Positions 1 through 7,619 of a DNA stretch of 64,000 bases are shown piece by piece. The position numbers and the translations under genes are program-made. How positions within the stretch are numbered: position 1 is the stretch's first letter; the number at the start of each line of letters is the position of its first letter. The notes below the pieces were generated by a model, which saw only the letters and a program-made list of their open reading frames with translations, was not told the DNA's origin and did no database searches. The DNA comes from Nostoc sp. ATCC 53789 (lineage in GTDB: Bacteria; Cyanobacteriota; Cyanobacteriia; Cyanobacteriales; Nostocaceae): NCBI RefSeq assembly GCF_009873495.1, contig NZ_CP046703.1, positions 930,001-994,000 of the forward strand, in the 5' to 3' direction.

Positions 1-349
1 GTAACCCAATCCAAGTATCAATCTTTTGGACATCAAATCCTACTTCGCGGCGATCGCCTACTTCTAACAAAGGACGGCGAATTAGCAGTGGTTCTTTCAG
101 CATCAACGCCAACGCGGTTTGTTCATCCACTTTTTCAGGAACCACCTCACCAGATTTTACCTTGGGAGCGGAAAGATTAAACCATTCGACTACGGGGCGA
201 TCGCCAAAAAATGAACGCAACCGTTCAGCTGTCCAAGGTTCTTTTAGCAGGTTTTGTGGTATCACCTCATGACCAGCAGCTGTTAGCAAAACTTTTTGCT
301 TAACACCACCTTTACAGCCTGGTTTGCTATAGAAAATTACCTTTGCCAT
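1..349 (-). CDS. Nitrogenase-associated ArsC/Spx-like protein (partial, C-terminus off the window)
   Basis: The reading frame opens at ATG 347-349 and runs off the left edge, so only the first ~116 residues are visible. It begins MAKVIFYSKPGCKGG, a thioredoxin-fold opening with one Cys where arsenate reductase/Spx proteins carry their redox Cys. A segment like LLKEPWTAERLRSFFGDRPV follows, typical of the ArsC-like 'nitrogenase-associated protein' family. A GGAG ribosome site lies about 8 nt upstream. The family is usually found beside nif genes and its exact role is unknown. Here it is the last gene of a minus-strand series containing fdxB and coxBAC, which supports a diazotrophic role by context. 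Arsenate reductase activity is not implied. Confidence 0.75.
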   Translation of the reverse strand, partial: MAKVIFYSKPGCKGGVKQKVLLTAAGHEVIPQNLLKEPWTAERLRSFFGDRPVVEWFNLSAPKVKSGEVVPEKVDEQTALALMLKEPLLIRRPLLEVGDRREVGFDVQKIDTWIGL

Positions 350-405
350 TCAACTATCTCCTAATTACTCTTTAGCGCTAAAGCGCCAACTACGAATCGA
401 TGAAA

Positions 406-1017
406 TTAAAAATTCCTAGCTTTATGGCTAACTAAGTCAAACTCAAACCTCTCATTCGGATCAGTTTCGCCATAAATATTAAAAGTCACAGTTGGTTCAT
501 CACCCACTGCTTCTACACTGTGAATTGCATCGGGAGTAAAGCTAATAATGTCTCCTGGGAAAAGAGTTACCTCTCCAGTTGCTTCAATCTTGTCCTGAAA
601 TTCTGGGCTATTGGTGCGTCGCCAAAAAGTATTTTTCTCCTGGCCTTTTAGCACCGCTACGATTCCCCACGTTCCATGATTATGAATGTTTGAACGGGTT
701 CCCGGTGCAAATGTTACTGTTTGCACAGTCAACGGAAAACCCAATTCATCATATAGGAGTAAAACAGAGTTTCCCGTTTTTTGTGAAGGCTCTAAATGTT
801 GACTTTGTACCCAGTAGGAATTTACAATCAAGCGCCTTACAAGCATCCGAATTTCTGGCAGACAATTGGTTTCATTGTCACTGCCATTGAGAACATCTTC
901 CACCTCAGTTAAAAACCGATAAAGGCGGTAATTTTCTCTCAATAAATCCCAGGATCTTACAGATTTACAGGCTTGATGCTGACCGTCCCCTGTTAGCAGC
1001 CAATCCCTACCTTTCAT
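406..1017 (-). CDS. Cupin, cysteine dioxygenase-type
   Basis: This 203-residue protein has a single cupin barrel. The metal-binding motif HNHGTWG (His112, His114) is followed by Glu127 and a second-motif His166, in the arrangement of type I cysteine dioxygenase-like proteins, which oxidise thiols using mononuclear Fe(II). The N-terminal ~80 residues are helical and carry no motif I know. The gene lies 5 nt behind a 53-aa ORF on the same strand and 56 nt ahead of the nitrogenase-associated gene, so the three may be cotranscribed. The link to cysteine or sulfur handling during nitrogen fixation is inference. There is no strong Shine-Dalgarno at this ATG. The substrate cannot be assigned from sequence. 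Confidence 0.75.
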   Translation of the reverse strand: MKGRDWLLTGDGQHQACKSVRSWDLLRENYRLYRFLTEVEDVLNGSDNETNCLPEIRMLVRRLIVNSYWVQSQHLEPSQKTGNSVLLLYDELGFPLTVQTVTFAPGTRSNIHNHGTWGIVAVLKGQEKNTFWRRTNSPEFQDKIEATGEVTLFPGDIISFTPDAIHSVEAVGDEPTVTFNIYGETDPNERFEFDLVSHKARNF

Positions 1018-1022
1018 AACTT

Positions 1023-1184
1023 TTAAATTGATAGCTGAGAAGATTGGATCACAATGATCGGTGAGACATTAGGAATGTTACCTACAGGAAGCTTAGTAGG
1101 TATGTTAATAGGAGGGATGATAGAGTTACTATCAGTACTTGCTCCTAATAGAGAATAGGATCTAGTAGATAACCAATTGTTCAT
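1023..1184 (-). CDS. Small 53-aa ORF of unknown function upstream of the cupin gene
   Basis: ATG at 1182-1184 is preceded by AAGGTG with about 6 nt spacing, a good ribosome site, and the frame ends TAA at 1023-1025, 5 nt before the cupin start. The product is rich in Ser, Ile, Pro and Asn, has one Trp near the N-terminus and no Cys, and contains a Pro-rich middle (IIPPINIPTKLPVGNIPN). It has no membrane helix or export signal that I can see. I do not recognise a family. The ribosome site and tight coupling to the cupin gene favour a real short gene; a leader peptide or chance ORF remains possible. Confidence 0.4.
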   Translation of the reverse strand: MNNWLSTRSYSLLGASTDSNSIIPPINIPTKLPVGNIPNVSPIIVIQSSQLSI

Positions 1185-1216
1185 GATTTTCACCTTGACT
1201 TTTCATTGCTGACTAA

Positions 1217-1702
1217 TTAATCGTCTTCTTCTGGTGGACGTGTCAAAATATCCAGCAGAATTCCAGAACCAAAATCATTCTTTTCGTCTATCTGTTTGAC
1301 TCTGGTGCTGATCTCTTTTGCTTGCTCAATTTCTCCTAACTTTGCTAGCACTAATCCAGAAGCAGCATAAGCATTTAAGTACAATCGAATTTGTGGATCT
1401 TCTTTGCGATTGACTAATATAGGCTGAAGTTGCTCCCAGTCATCAGGAAATTTCTCTAGTTCTTTAATTTTATCTAATAATTTGACTGTTGTTTGTAATG
1501 CAAGAGAATAATTATTTTTATAATAGAAAAATCTATATGCTGCTACTAAGACATCTGTATTTTCACCAGTCTGTGCTAAAGCTTGTTGAATATATTTTTC
1601 GGATTCAGATGTATTTTCCCAGTTTTGTGCAGCTAAAATTAATAGGTTTTTGATGTCTTCTGGAACCTGGAACCATGAGAATTTGTTGGTATTAGCTTGC
1701 AT
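1217..1702 (-). CDS. Helical-repeat (TPR-like) protein linked to the heterocyst oxidase cluster
   Basis: The frame is open back to about 1903, but the upstream part is translated G/C-homopurine repeat (Pro/Ser/Cys/Leu-rich), so the start is placed at ATG 1700-1702. That gives 161 residues beginning MQANTNKFSWF. The protein is all-helical, with tandem Ala/Leu helix pairs resembling tetratricopeptide repeats (for example near residues 30-65 and 110-140) and an acidic PPEEDD tail. It follows coxC on the same strand across a repeat-filled gap. TPR-like proteins usually mediate protein-protein contacts, so a partner in the oxidase or nitrogenase system is an inference from position only. No enzymatic motif is seen. 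Confidence 0.65.
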   Translation of the reverse strand: MQANTNKFSWFQVPEDIKNLLILAAQNWENTSESEKYIQQALAQTGENTDVLVAAYRFFYYKNNYSLALQTTVKLLDKIKELEKFPDDWEQLQPILVNRKEDPQIRLYLNAYAASGLVLAKLGEIEQAKEISTRVKQIDEKNDFGSGILLDILTRPPEEDD

Positions 1703-1711
1703 ATTGTATTG

Positions 1712-1850
1712 GGGAATGGGGACAAGGGGACAAGGGGACAGGGGGACAAGGGGACAAGGGGACAGGGAGACAAGAAGTGAGAACTTGAAACAAGTCTTTC
1801 CCCTTGTCCCCAATTCTCCTTGTCCCCTTGTCCTCTTCCCAATGCTCCAT
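1712..1850. repeat. GGGGACAAG tandem/inverted low-complexity repeat
   Basis: Tandem GGGGACA(A/G)G units at about 1717-1770 are followed by the inverse CCCCTTGTC units at about 1799-1840, so the stretch can fold into a long imperfect hairpin. It separates the coxC stop from the TPR-like gene start. Such STRR-type short tandem repeats are common between genes of heterocystous cyanobacteria. Confidence 0.7.
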
Positions 1851-1857
1851 GCCCAAG

Positions 1858-2454
1858 TTAAAACAAAGTGAGAACGTACACCAAGGTAAATAATACAATC
1901 CAAATAATGTCTACGAAGTGCCAGTAAATTTCTGTCATTTCGATGAAAGTATGATTGGTTGCAGAATATTCACCAGGGAGACGCGATCGCCACAATGCAC
2001 GTAATATCAATAACAGTCCTACAAAAACGTGCAAACCGTGGAACCCTGTCATGATATAAAAGCAGTTGGCGAAGACGTTGGTGGTCAGTCCGTATCCCAA
2101 TGTTGAGTACTCATAAACCTGACCAGCCAAGAAAATTGCACCCATGATTGCAGTAATTGCGTACCATAGTTGCATTCCCTTGACGTTATTCTTTTTAATC
2201 GCCGTATCACCAAAGTGAATCACAAAACTACTAGACACCAGAATAATGGTGTTAATCGTCGGTACGAGTAGTTCTACTTCACTCCCTTCTGGAGGCCAAA
2301 CTGGTGTAATACCTCTAAAAAACAAGAAAGTGGCAAAAAATCCCCCAAACATCAGGGATTCAGAAGCGAGGAACGTCAACAGCCCCCAAACTCTTAAATC
2401 TGGATGTTCTTCGTGTCCTGCACTGTGATCTTCGCTTGTCGTAGCTATAGTCAT
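1858..2454 (-). CDS. coxC: Cytochrome c oxidase subunit III
   Basis: This is a 198-residue integral membrane protein with the short five-helix form of subunit III used by cyanobacteria. Diagnostic segments are ASESLMFGGFFATFLFFRG, MTGFHGLHVFVGL and the end HFVDIIWIVLFTLVYVLTLF. Subunit III stabilises the aa3 oxidase core in the membrane. It is the third gene of coxB-coxA-coxC, 176 nt after coxA, with a hairpin-forming repeat in that gap. Given fdxB and cnfR next door, this is probably the heterocyst-induced oxidase copy (cox2 type), which consumes oxygen to protect nitrogenase. The identity as a subunit III is firm; the isoform is inferred from neighbours. Confidence 0.93.
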   Translation of the reverse strand: MTIATTSEDHSAGHEEHPDLRVWGLLTFLASESLMFGGFFATFLFFRGITPVWPPEGSEVELLVPTINTIILVSSSFVIHFGDTAIKKNNVKGMQLWYAITAIMGAIFLAGQVYEYSTLGYGLTTNVFANCFYIMTGFHGLHVFVGLLLILRALWRSRLPGEYSATNHTFIEMTEIYWHFVDIIWIVLFTLVYVLTLF

Positions 2455-2511
2455 AGATTTTTTGACGATATTATGCGCTGCGTCTGTTGTAGAAGCGATC
2501 TTTAATCTCTT

Positions 2512-2588
2512 TACTCTGTGTTCTCTGTGCCTCTGTGGTTTAAAAGTAATTTATTTAACCGCAGAGGCGCAGAGAGCGCTGAGAGAAA
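2512..2588. repeat. Inverted repeat CTCTGTG...CGCAGAG between coxA and coxC
   Basis: The left arm CTCTGTGCCTCTGTGGTTTAAA pairs imperfectly with the right arm, which contains TTTAACCGCAGAGGCGCAGAG. The right-arm core AACCGCAGAGGCGC recurs at about 63,030 and, inside a coding sequence, at about 12,797. It could act as an attenuating hairpin between coxA and coxC. Confidence 0.55.
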
Positions 2589-2630
2589 AAAGAGATTTTA
2601 CTAGTCACCTTGAAAAGGCTACTCTACTAA

Positions 2631-4319
2631 CTAAGCACTAGCTTCCGGCGTTGCAGATGGCTGTACTTCAGTACTATGACCATGACCGTAGTCATAAGGC
2701 CCATGAGTCACAACCGGCAATACTTCCCAGTTTTCAATTGCAGGTGGTGAGCTAGTCGTCCATTCTAAAGTCAAAGCTTGCCAAGGATTATCACCAGCCA
2801 AAGGCCCTTTCAACCAACTGTAGATCATGTTGATAGCAAAAGGAATTACCGATATCCCCAAAACAATTGAACCAAAGGTACAAAGTTGATTGAGGTCGAT
2901 AAATTGGGGGTCATACATTGCCACCCGTCTAGGCATTCCTTTTAAACCCAACTCGTGCATGGGTAAAAAGGTGAGATTTGTGCCGATGAAGGTGAGGGCG
3001 AAATGAATCCGTCCCAAGCTTTCATTCAACATTCGTCCGGTCATTTTGGGGAACCAGTGATAAATACCTGCGTAAATACCAAACACGGAACCGCCAAACA
3101 GAACGTAATGGAAATGTCCGACAACATAATATGTATCGTGGACGTGAACATCAAAAGGCGCTGTTCCCATCGTCACACCACTCAAGCCGCCCATGACAAA
3201 CATAGACAACAAGCCAATGGCGAAAAGCATTGCACCGGTGAAGCGGATTTTACCACCCCAAAGGGTAGCAACCCAGGCAAAAATCTTCACGCCAGTGGGA
3301 ACTGCAACTATAAGAGTGGAGATGGTAAAGAACATCCGCATCCAACCGGGTGTACCACTGGTGAACATGTGGTGTACCCAAACGAACAAACCCACAACGC
3401 AAATGGCTACACTAGAATAAGCGATCGCTTTATAACCAAAAATAGGCTTGCGGGAGTGAACTGGAATTACCTCCGACATGATGCCGAAGATGGGCAGAAT
3501 CATTAAATATACTGCCGGGTGAGAATAAAACCAGAATAAGTGTTGATAAATTACAACGTTACCGCCTGCATCTGGTTTAAAGAAGGATGTGCCAAAGTTG
3601 AGGTCAAACAACAGCAGAACTAAACCGGCTGCTAATACAGGTGTGGAAAGCAACGCTAGAATGGAGGTTGCCAAGATTGCCCAGCAGAAAAGGGGTACTT
3701 GATCCCATTTCATGCTAGGAACCTTCATCATCAAAATGGTGATTACGAAGTTCAGCGAACCCAAAATTGAAGAAGTTCCCACCAAAACGATCGCAAGTAT
3801 CCACATAGTTTGAGCAATTGGCGCTGTCACCAAACTCAAAGGTGGATAAGCTGTCCAACCAGATTGCGAACCGCCAAAAATGAAACTACCTAATATGAGT
3901 AATCCGGCTGGTGGGTTTAACCAAAAGGCGATCGCGTTTAGCTTCGGGAAAGCCATATCCCTAGCACCAACCATCAACGGCACTAAATAGTTACCAAATC
4001 CCCCAATGGCGCTAGGGACAATCCACAGGAAGATCATAATCGTCCCGTGATTGGTCATGAAAGCGTTATACAGATTGGGGTCGAGTACGTCTGATTCTGG
4101 TGTTGCTAATTCCACACGCAGAGCGATCGCCATCAGTCCGCCAATGAGATAGAAGACAAACGCCGTCACCAGGTATTGAATACCAATAACCTTGTGGTCA
4201 ACATTAAATGTAAAATAATCTTGCCATTTCCACGCCTTCGGATGAGAGGTGTGGCCAGCCACCAATTCCGGTTTATTTCCTTCTGGTGGAGTATTCCGTG
4301 GAAATTCTACCTGCGTCAT
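2631..4319 (-). CDS. coxA: Cytochrome c oxidase subunit I
   Basis: This is a 562-residue, twelve-helix haem-copper oxidase core subunit. Visible motifs are the haem a ligand region MTNHGTIMIFLWIVP, the CuB/Tyr region FWFYSHPAVYLMILP, the His pair HHMFTSG and the C-terminal haem ligand stretch HVHDTYYVVGHFHYVLFGG. It catalyses four-electron reduction of oxygen to water with proton pumping. The start is supported by AAGGGA 7 nt upstream. It sits between coxB (169 nt upstream, across tandem repeats) and coxC. Neighbouring fdxB and cnfR argue that this is the heterocyst terminal oxidase rather than the vegetative one. Confidence 0.96.
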   Translation of the reverse strand: MTQVEFPRNTPPEGNKPELVAGHTSHPKAWKWQDYFTFNVDHKVIGIQYLVTAFVFYLIGGLMAIALRVELATPESDVLDPNLYNAFMTNHGTIMIFLWIVPSAIGGFGNYLVPLMVGARDMAFPKLNAIAFWLNPPAGLLILGSFIFGGSQSGWTAYPPLSLVTAPIAQTMWILAIVLVGTSSILGSLNFVITILMMKVPSMKWDQVPLFCWAILATSILALLSTPVLAAGLVLLLFDLNFGTSFFKPDAGGNVVIYQHLFWFYSHPAVYLMILPIFGIMSEVIPVHSRKPIFGYKAIAYSSVAICVVGLFVWVHHMFTSGTPGWMRMFFTISTLIVAVPTGVKIFAWVATLWGGKIRFTGAMLFAIGLLSMFVMGGLSGVTMGTAPFDVHVHDTYYVVGHFHYVLFGGSVFGIYAGIYHWFPKMTGRMLNESLGRIHFALTFIGTNLTFLPMHELGLKGMPRRVAMYDPQFIDLNQLCTFGSIVLGISVIPFAINMIYSWLKGPLAGDNPWQALTLEWTTSSPPAIENWEVLPVVTHGPYDYGHGHSTEVQPSATPEASA

Positions 4320-4334
4320 ATTTTTGTCCCTTGT

Positions 4335-4507
4335 CGTTTGTCATTTGTCCTTTGTCTTTTTGTCCGTTGTCATTTGTCCGTTGTCATTTGTCCGTTGTCA
4401 TTTGTCCGTTGTCATTTGTCCGTTACGAATAACTAATGACCAATGACTAATGACTAATAACTAATGACCAATGACCAATGACCAATGACTAATGACCAAT
4501 GACCAAT
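4335..4507. repeat. Short tandem repeats (TTGTCATTTGTCCG and CAATGAC units)
   Basis: About four head-to-tail copies of a 14-bp unit (TTGTCATTTGTCCG) at 4350-4420 are followed by many 7-bp units of the type AATGACC/AATGACT up to 4507. These are STRR heptamers. They run into the coxB reading frame: the last codons and the stop codon of coxB lie in the repeat. Confidence 0.8.
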
Positions 4508-5472
4508 GACTCTAGAGTTGCTGCACTGATTCCCATCTCATGGGTGTGAGGTGCGAGAAACTCTGATGTTGATAAGTCGGCTGGATTAACTGCAACGACT
4601 TGATTGAGGTTTTGTTGTTGGGCAATCTGGTTTTCTGTCCGCCAGTTCTCATAAGCTTCTGGTGTGTGGACAATTACCTCTGTCCGCATTGAACCGTGAT
4701 AACCACCGCATAACTCAGCACAAACTACGGGATATGTACCTGGTTTGGTGGCGACAAATCGTAGTTCGGTAGGGATACCGGGAAGTGCATCTTGTTTCAA
4801 GCGGAAGTTTGGAACCCAGAATGAATGAATTACATCTTGTGCTGAAAGGTTGAGTTGAACATCAGCACCGACGGGTATGTGCAATTCCCCAGAGGTAATG
4901 CCACTATCGGGGTAATTAAATATCCAGGCATACTGTATGCCTTTGACATCAACAACTAAATCGGCTGGTTTCCCTAGAGTTTGAGGAGACGCGCCAATAC
5001 CAATTGTTGGGGCTGGGGCAGTTGTTGCTTCGGAAGTATCGCTTAATGTAGCTGCAATAGCTGTTCCCGACTTATGAGCAACATGAGCGGCTGAATGAGG
5101 ATGACCAGCAGGCTCAAAACCGCCCATCTGGTTAAAAACATCTACACTGTAGATGCCCAAACATAGGACAATCACTGTTGGAATTGCTGTCCAAAAGATT
5201 TCTAAGGGAACGTTACCTTCTATTGGTAAACCATCGGTATCATCACCGCGACGGCGACGAAACTTCACCAAAAAAATCAGAATAGTTCCTTCTACCACTA
5301 AGAAGAGTGCGATCGCAATGGTAAACATGACGTTGAAAAAACCGTCTACCAAAGGCGCTTGTAGCGATGCCTGCATCGGCATGAGAGTGTGGTTTTGACC
5401 GATCCAAATGCTAATTGCTGTAACTACTATCCCAGCAACCAGAGTCCATAGTGAAACAGGAACTTGTTGCAT
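4489..5472 (-). CDS. coxB: Cytochrome c oxidase subunit II
   Basis: This 327-residue subunit has an N-terminal anchor (about residues 8-25), a second membrane helix (about 45-70) and a periplasmic/lumenal cupredoxin domain. The CuA site is visible as HSFWVPNFRLKQD and CAELCGGYHGSM, with two Cys, the His ligands and Met. It accepts electrons from cytochrome c or plastocyanin and passes them to haem a of CoxA. An Ala/Thr/Pro-rich insert at about residues 125-165 is longer than in many homologues. The C-terminus SLVIGH is encoded by the neighbouring heptamer repeats. First gene of the coxBAC operon, downstream of fdxB on the same strand. Confidence 0.95.
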   Translation of the reverse strand: MQQVPVSLWTLVAGIVVTAISIWIGQNHTLMPMQASLQAPLVDGFFNVMFTIAIALFLVVEGTILIFLVKFRRRRGDDTDGLPIEGNVPLEIFWTAIPTVIVLCLGIYSVDVFNQMGGFEPAGHPHSAAHVAHKSGTAIAATLSDTSEATTAPAPTIGIGASPQTLGKPADLVVDVKGIQYAWIFNYPDSGITSGELHIPVGADVQLNLSAQDVIHSFWVPNFRLKQDALPGIPTELRFVATKPGTYPVVCAELCGGYHGSMRTEVIVHTPEAYENWRTENQIAQQQNLNQVVAVNPADLSTSEFLAPHTHEMGISAATLESLVIGH

Positions 5473-5995
5473 ACATGCTACCTGCTTTGTAAACAGTCTT
5501 TAAAGGTGTGATTTTCTGAGTTGAGGTTTTAGGGGAAAGGTTATAGGTTACAGGTAATAGGAATTCATCTATTCCCTGTAACCTGCACCCTATTCCCTTG
5601 TTTTTTCCCCATTCCCCATTTCCTTTTCACTTATTAACTTTCTAACGTGCAGCCATAAAAAAAGGGGAAAAATTCCAGATTTTTTCCATATCCTTCCCCC
5701 AGAAAATTACAAATTATATTTTAACTCCTATGAAAAAGTTAGCCCCCTGCTTTCAAAAAAGCTAGTTGTTCCAAGAGGGCACTGTTGACCTAATATTGAT
5801 TAGGCTATATTAGCAGCAAGTTTAATTTTGTTAATAGCTAACATTTTACGATTTACGGATTTGTTTACTGTGAACTATTTATTAGTGACAGTAAATACTG
5901 AGTATTCCCCTCAAGTTACCTTGCCTAGCGCATTTTCGCTTTTTACAAACAGTGCCTCCTTGAATTAACAACAATCTTGACTAACTTCAAATACC
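5473..5995. other. Gene-free spacer between fdxB and coxB, probable coxB promoter region
   Basis: I see no credible gene. The stretch contains an inverted repeat at about 5549-5589 (GGTTACAGGTAATAGG against CTATTCCCTGTAACC) and an 8-bp inverted repeat TTTACTGT/ACAGTAAA at 5864-5871 and 5888-5895 in the 3' flank of fdxB. I could not identify an NtcA palindrome or a certain -10/-35 pair. Confidence 0.5.
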
Positions 5996-6289
5996 TTAAT
6001 TATTTACTGCAACATGGGTGTAGCAATTCTTCGGACAAATCCGTGAACACGCTTCACAACCAATACAGTTTTCTGGAGAAGTAACTGCCATTACTTTCCG
6101 TTCAATTTCTTCATCATCTTCGTCTTCTACAAATTCACCTTCTTCATTGAGTGCCTTCAAACCTAGCACATTGTATCCGCACACTTTAACGCATCTGCCA
6201 CAGCCGATACATTTATCTTTGTCAATTTCCTGAGCAAATTTTGGTGTCCAAGCCTTTCCGCCAAATGTCAAACCTGTTAGTTGCGCCAT
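5996..6289 (-). CDS. fdxB: Ferredoxin III, nif-specific, 2[4Fe-4S]
   Basis: This 97-residue ferredoxin has two cluster-binding motifs, [11 protein letters not shown] (Cys27, 30, 33, 37) and [15 protein letters not shown] (Cys75, 78, 81, 85), separated by a long acidic linker (EDEDDEE). The spacing and the opening [11 protein letters not shown] match the nif-specific ferredoxin III family (FdxB). The start has GAGGAT 6 nt upstream. It lies between cnfR (divergent) and coxBAC (same strand). The family is thought to donate electrons to nitrogenase or its cofactor assembly; the exact partner is not shown by sequence. Its adjacency to cnfR suggests direct activation by CnfR from the long divergent spacer. 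Confidence 0.93.
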   Translation of the reverse strand: MAQLTGLTFGGKAWTPKFAQEIDKDKCIGCGRCVKVCGYNVLGLKALNEEGEFVEDEDDEEIERKVMAVTSPENCIGCEACSRICPKNCYTHVAVNN

Positions 6290-7619
6290 AAATAAATCCT
6301 CGGCATTTTTGCCTATTAATCTGTTTGTGCATTAATCATCATATTATCCCAATCTTTTCTTTTTTTTGTATTCAAAATTCACTTTCGCTTCATAAAAAAT
6401 CGATGATTTTGAACACAATTAAAAATCATTTTGCAAACCACAAATAGATGCAAAATATTGCCAATAATAATTGGCAATGCTTAAAATTATCTCGTTCTTC
6501 CGATCCGGTATTTATTGAGTCTCTGACTGGAAGCAGTAGCCCCTAATCAGCCACTCCCATGCAAAGCATAGAAAGTAGAGACGCATAAATTACAGCTTTG
6601 AAAACTACCCTCGTCGGCAAAGCCTTATGTAAATGCAGGTATATCGATAAAAGTGATGATATTATTTTTCAAATACTTTTAGCTTTAGACAAATAAATCT
6701 AGATAAACAGTATACACATATACAAAATCAAATGTTCATTAATTACATTTTGATATATGCAATATGTATTTTACGAAGCAACAATTTGCAATTTAATTTG
6801 ATTCAACTATTTATATAAATGATGACAAAATAAATACTGCTTTTCGATTTAAATAAATATAATGAGTTTATGAAGGAAACATAATCATTTTATAAAGCAA
6901 CTGTGATTTTTATGGCAGAATACGATCATGTCTTAAATATTAAAATTATTAACAAATCAGATGAAGTTCAATCACATCAGGCTTAGATATGTTCTCAAAA
7001 CACTTTATGGTTAAAGTTAAAATGTTCATTGAATACGTAATTAAATGAAGATTAAGATATCTTTCTAAGCTCGGTACGAACAAATTAATCATTTTTTTCA
7101 TGAAATGTATAGTTAATAAATAAGTTTTGTCAGGCTCGGTTTAAAAGCCTTAAATAGCTTCCAATTGGATGCCAAGTCAAAATATGGATGTGGGGAGTGA
7201 ATATGGTGAGAATAATTTTTCTCACCAGAAAGATTATGTGGTAGCGAGTCATAAATGAAGAATCCAGAAGTCAGAATCCAGGAGTCAGAATCAGACCATA
7301 AAATCAAAGATTTTGTGGGGGTCTTAAACCCATTTATTCAGACGCTCTCTACGAGACGCTGCGCGTAGCTTGCTTCTCCGTAGGAGTACGCGGACTCGCT
7401 CTAAGCGAAGCCATGCCGAAGGCTTTACGCTGCGCTATCTGCCAGCGATGCACTGACCCGATCGTTGTGTCATACAGAATTAATTCTGTTAGCGGATAGC
7501 TAAGGTTTAGCCCATTCTGAATTCTGAATTCTGACTCCTGAATTCTGTTTGATAGACAGGACTCATCCAGGGGAGACCTGAGACAGACATCTCAACGATT
7601 AGAGTGGGAAAAGAGCCAA
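6290..7619. other. 1.3-kb AT-rich divergent spacer between fdxB and cnfR
   Basis: No convincing gene is present on either strand; the only sizeable ORF (about 7113-7307) has no ribosome site and low-complexity content. The fdxB-proximal half is very AT-rich. The cnfR-proximal part holds a HIP-rich repeat at 7345-7450 flanked by an inverted repeat pair (7274-7291 and 7528-7545). The region should contain the promoters of both fdxB and cnfR and possibly a long 5' leader; I could not fix transcription starts. Confidence 0.6.
7274..7545. repeat. Inverted repeat pair flanking a palindromic repeat block, upstream of cnfR
   Basis: GAATCCAGGAGTCAGAAT at 7274-7291 and ATTCTGACTCCTGAATTC at 7528-7545 are inverse copies matching at 17 of 18 positions. 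Between them lies a copy (7345-7376) of the CTCTACGAGACGCT...GTAGCTTGCTTC repeat that also occurs at 9239-9271 and, inverted, at 52974-53005, plus more self-complementary sequence to about 7450. The layout is compatible with a composite non-coding element. Confidence 0.5.

Noticed and set aside
579..890. Plus-strand ORF opposite the cupin gene
   Set aside because: Shadow of a clear cupin coding sequence; no motif or ribosome site.
1054..1158. 34-codon plus-strand ORF (MIGETLGMLPTG...) opposite the 53-aa ORF
   Set aside because: No ribosome site on the plus strand; it is the complement of the better-supported minus-strand ORF.
1703..1903. N-terminal extension of the TPR-like protein
   Set aside because: The extra residues are translated GGGGACA repeat, overlap coxC and lack a ribosome site.
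3003..3506. 167-codon plus-strand ORF inside coxA
   Set aside because: Antisense shadow of a highly conserved oxidase gene.
4335..4507. Possible CRISPR array from regularly repeated units
   Set aside because: Units are head-to-tail without unique spacers and no cas gene is near; it is an STRR tandem repeat.
7113..7307. 64-codon minus-strand ORF in the fdxB-cnfR spacer
   Set aside because: Encoded partly by the GAGTCAGAATC repeat, with no ribosome site.
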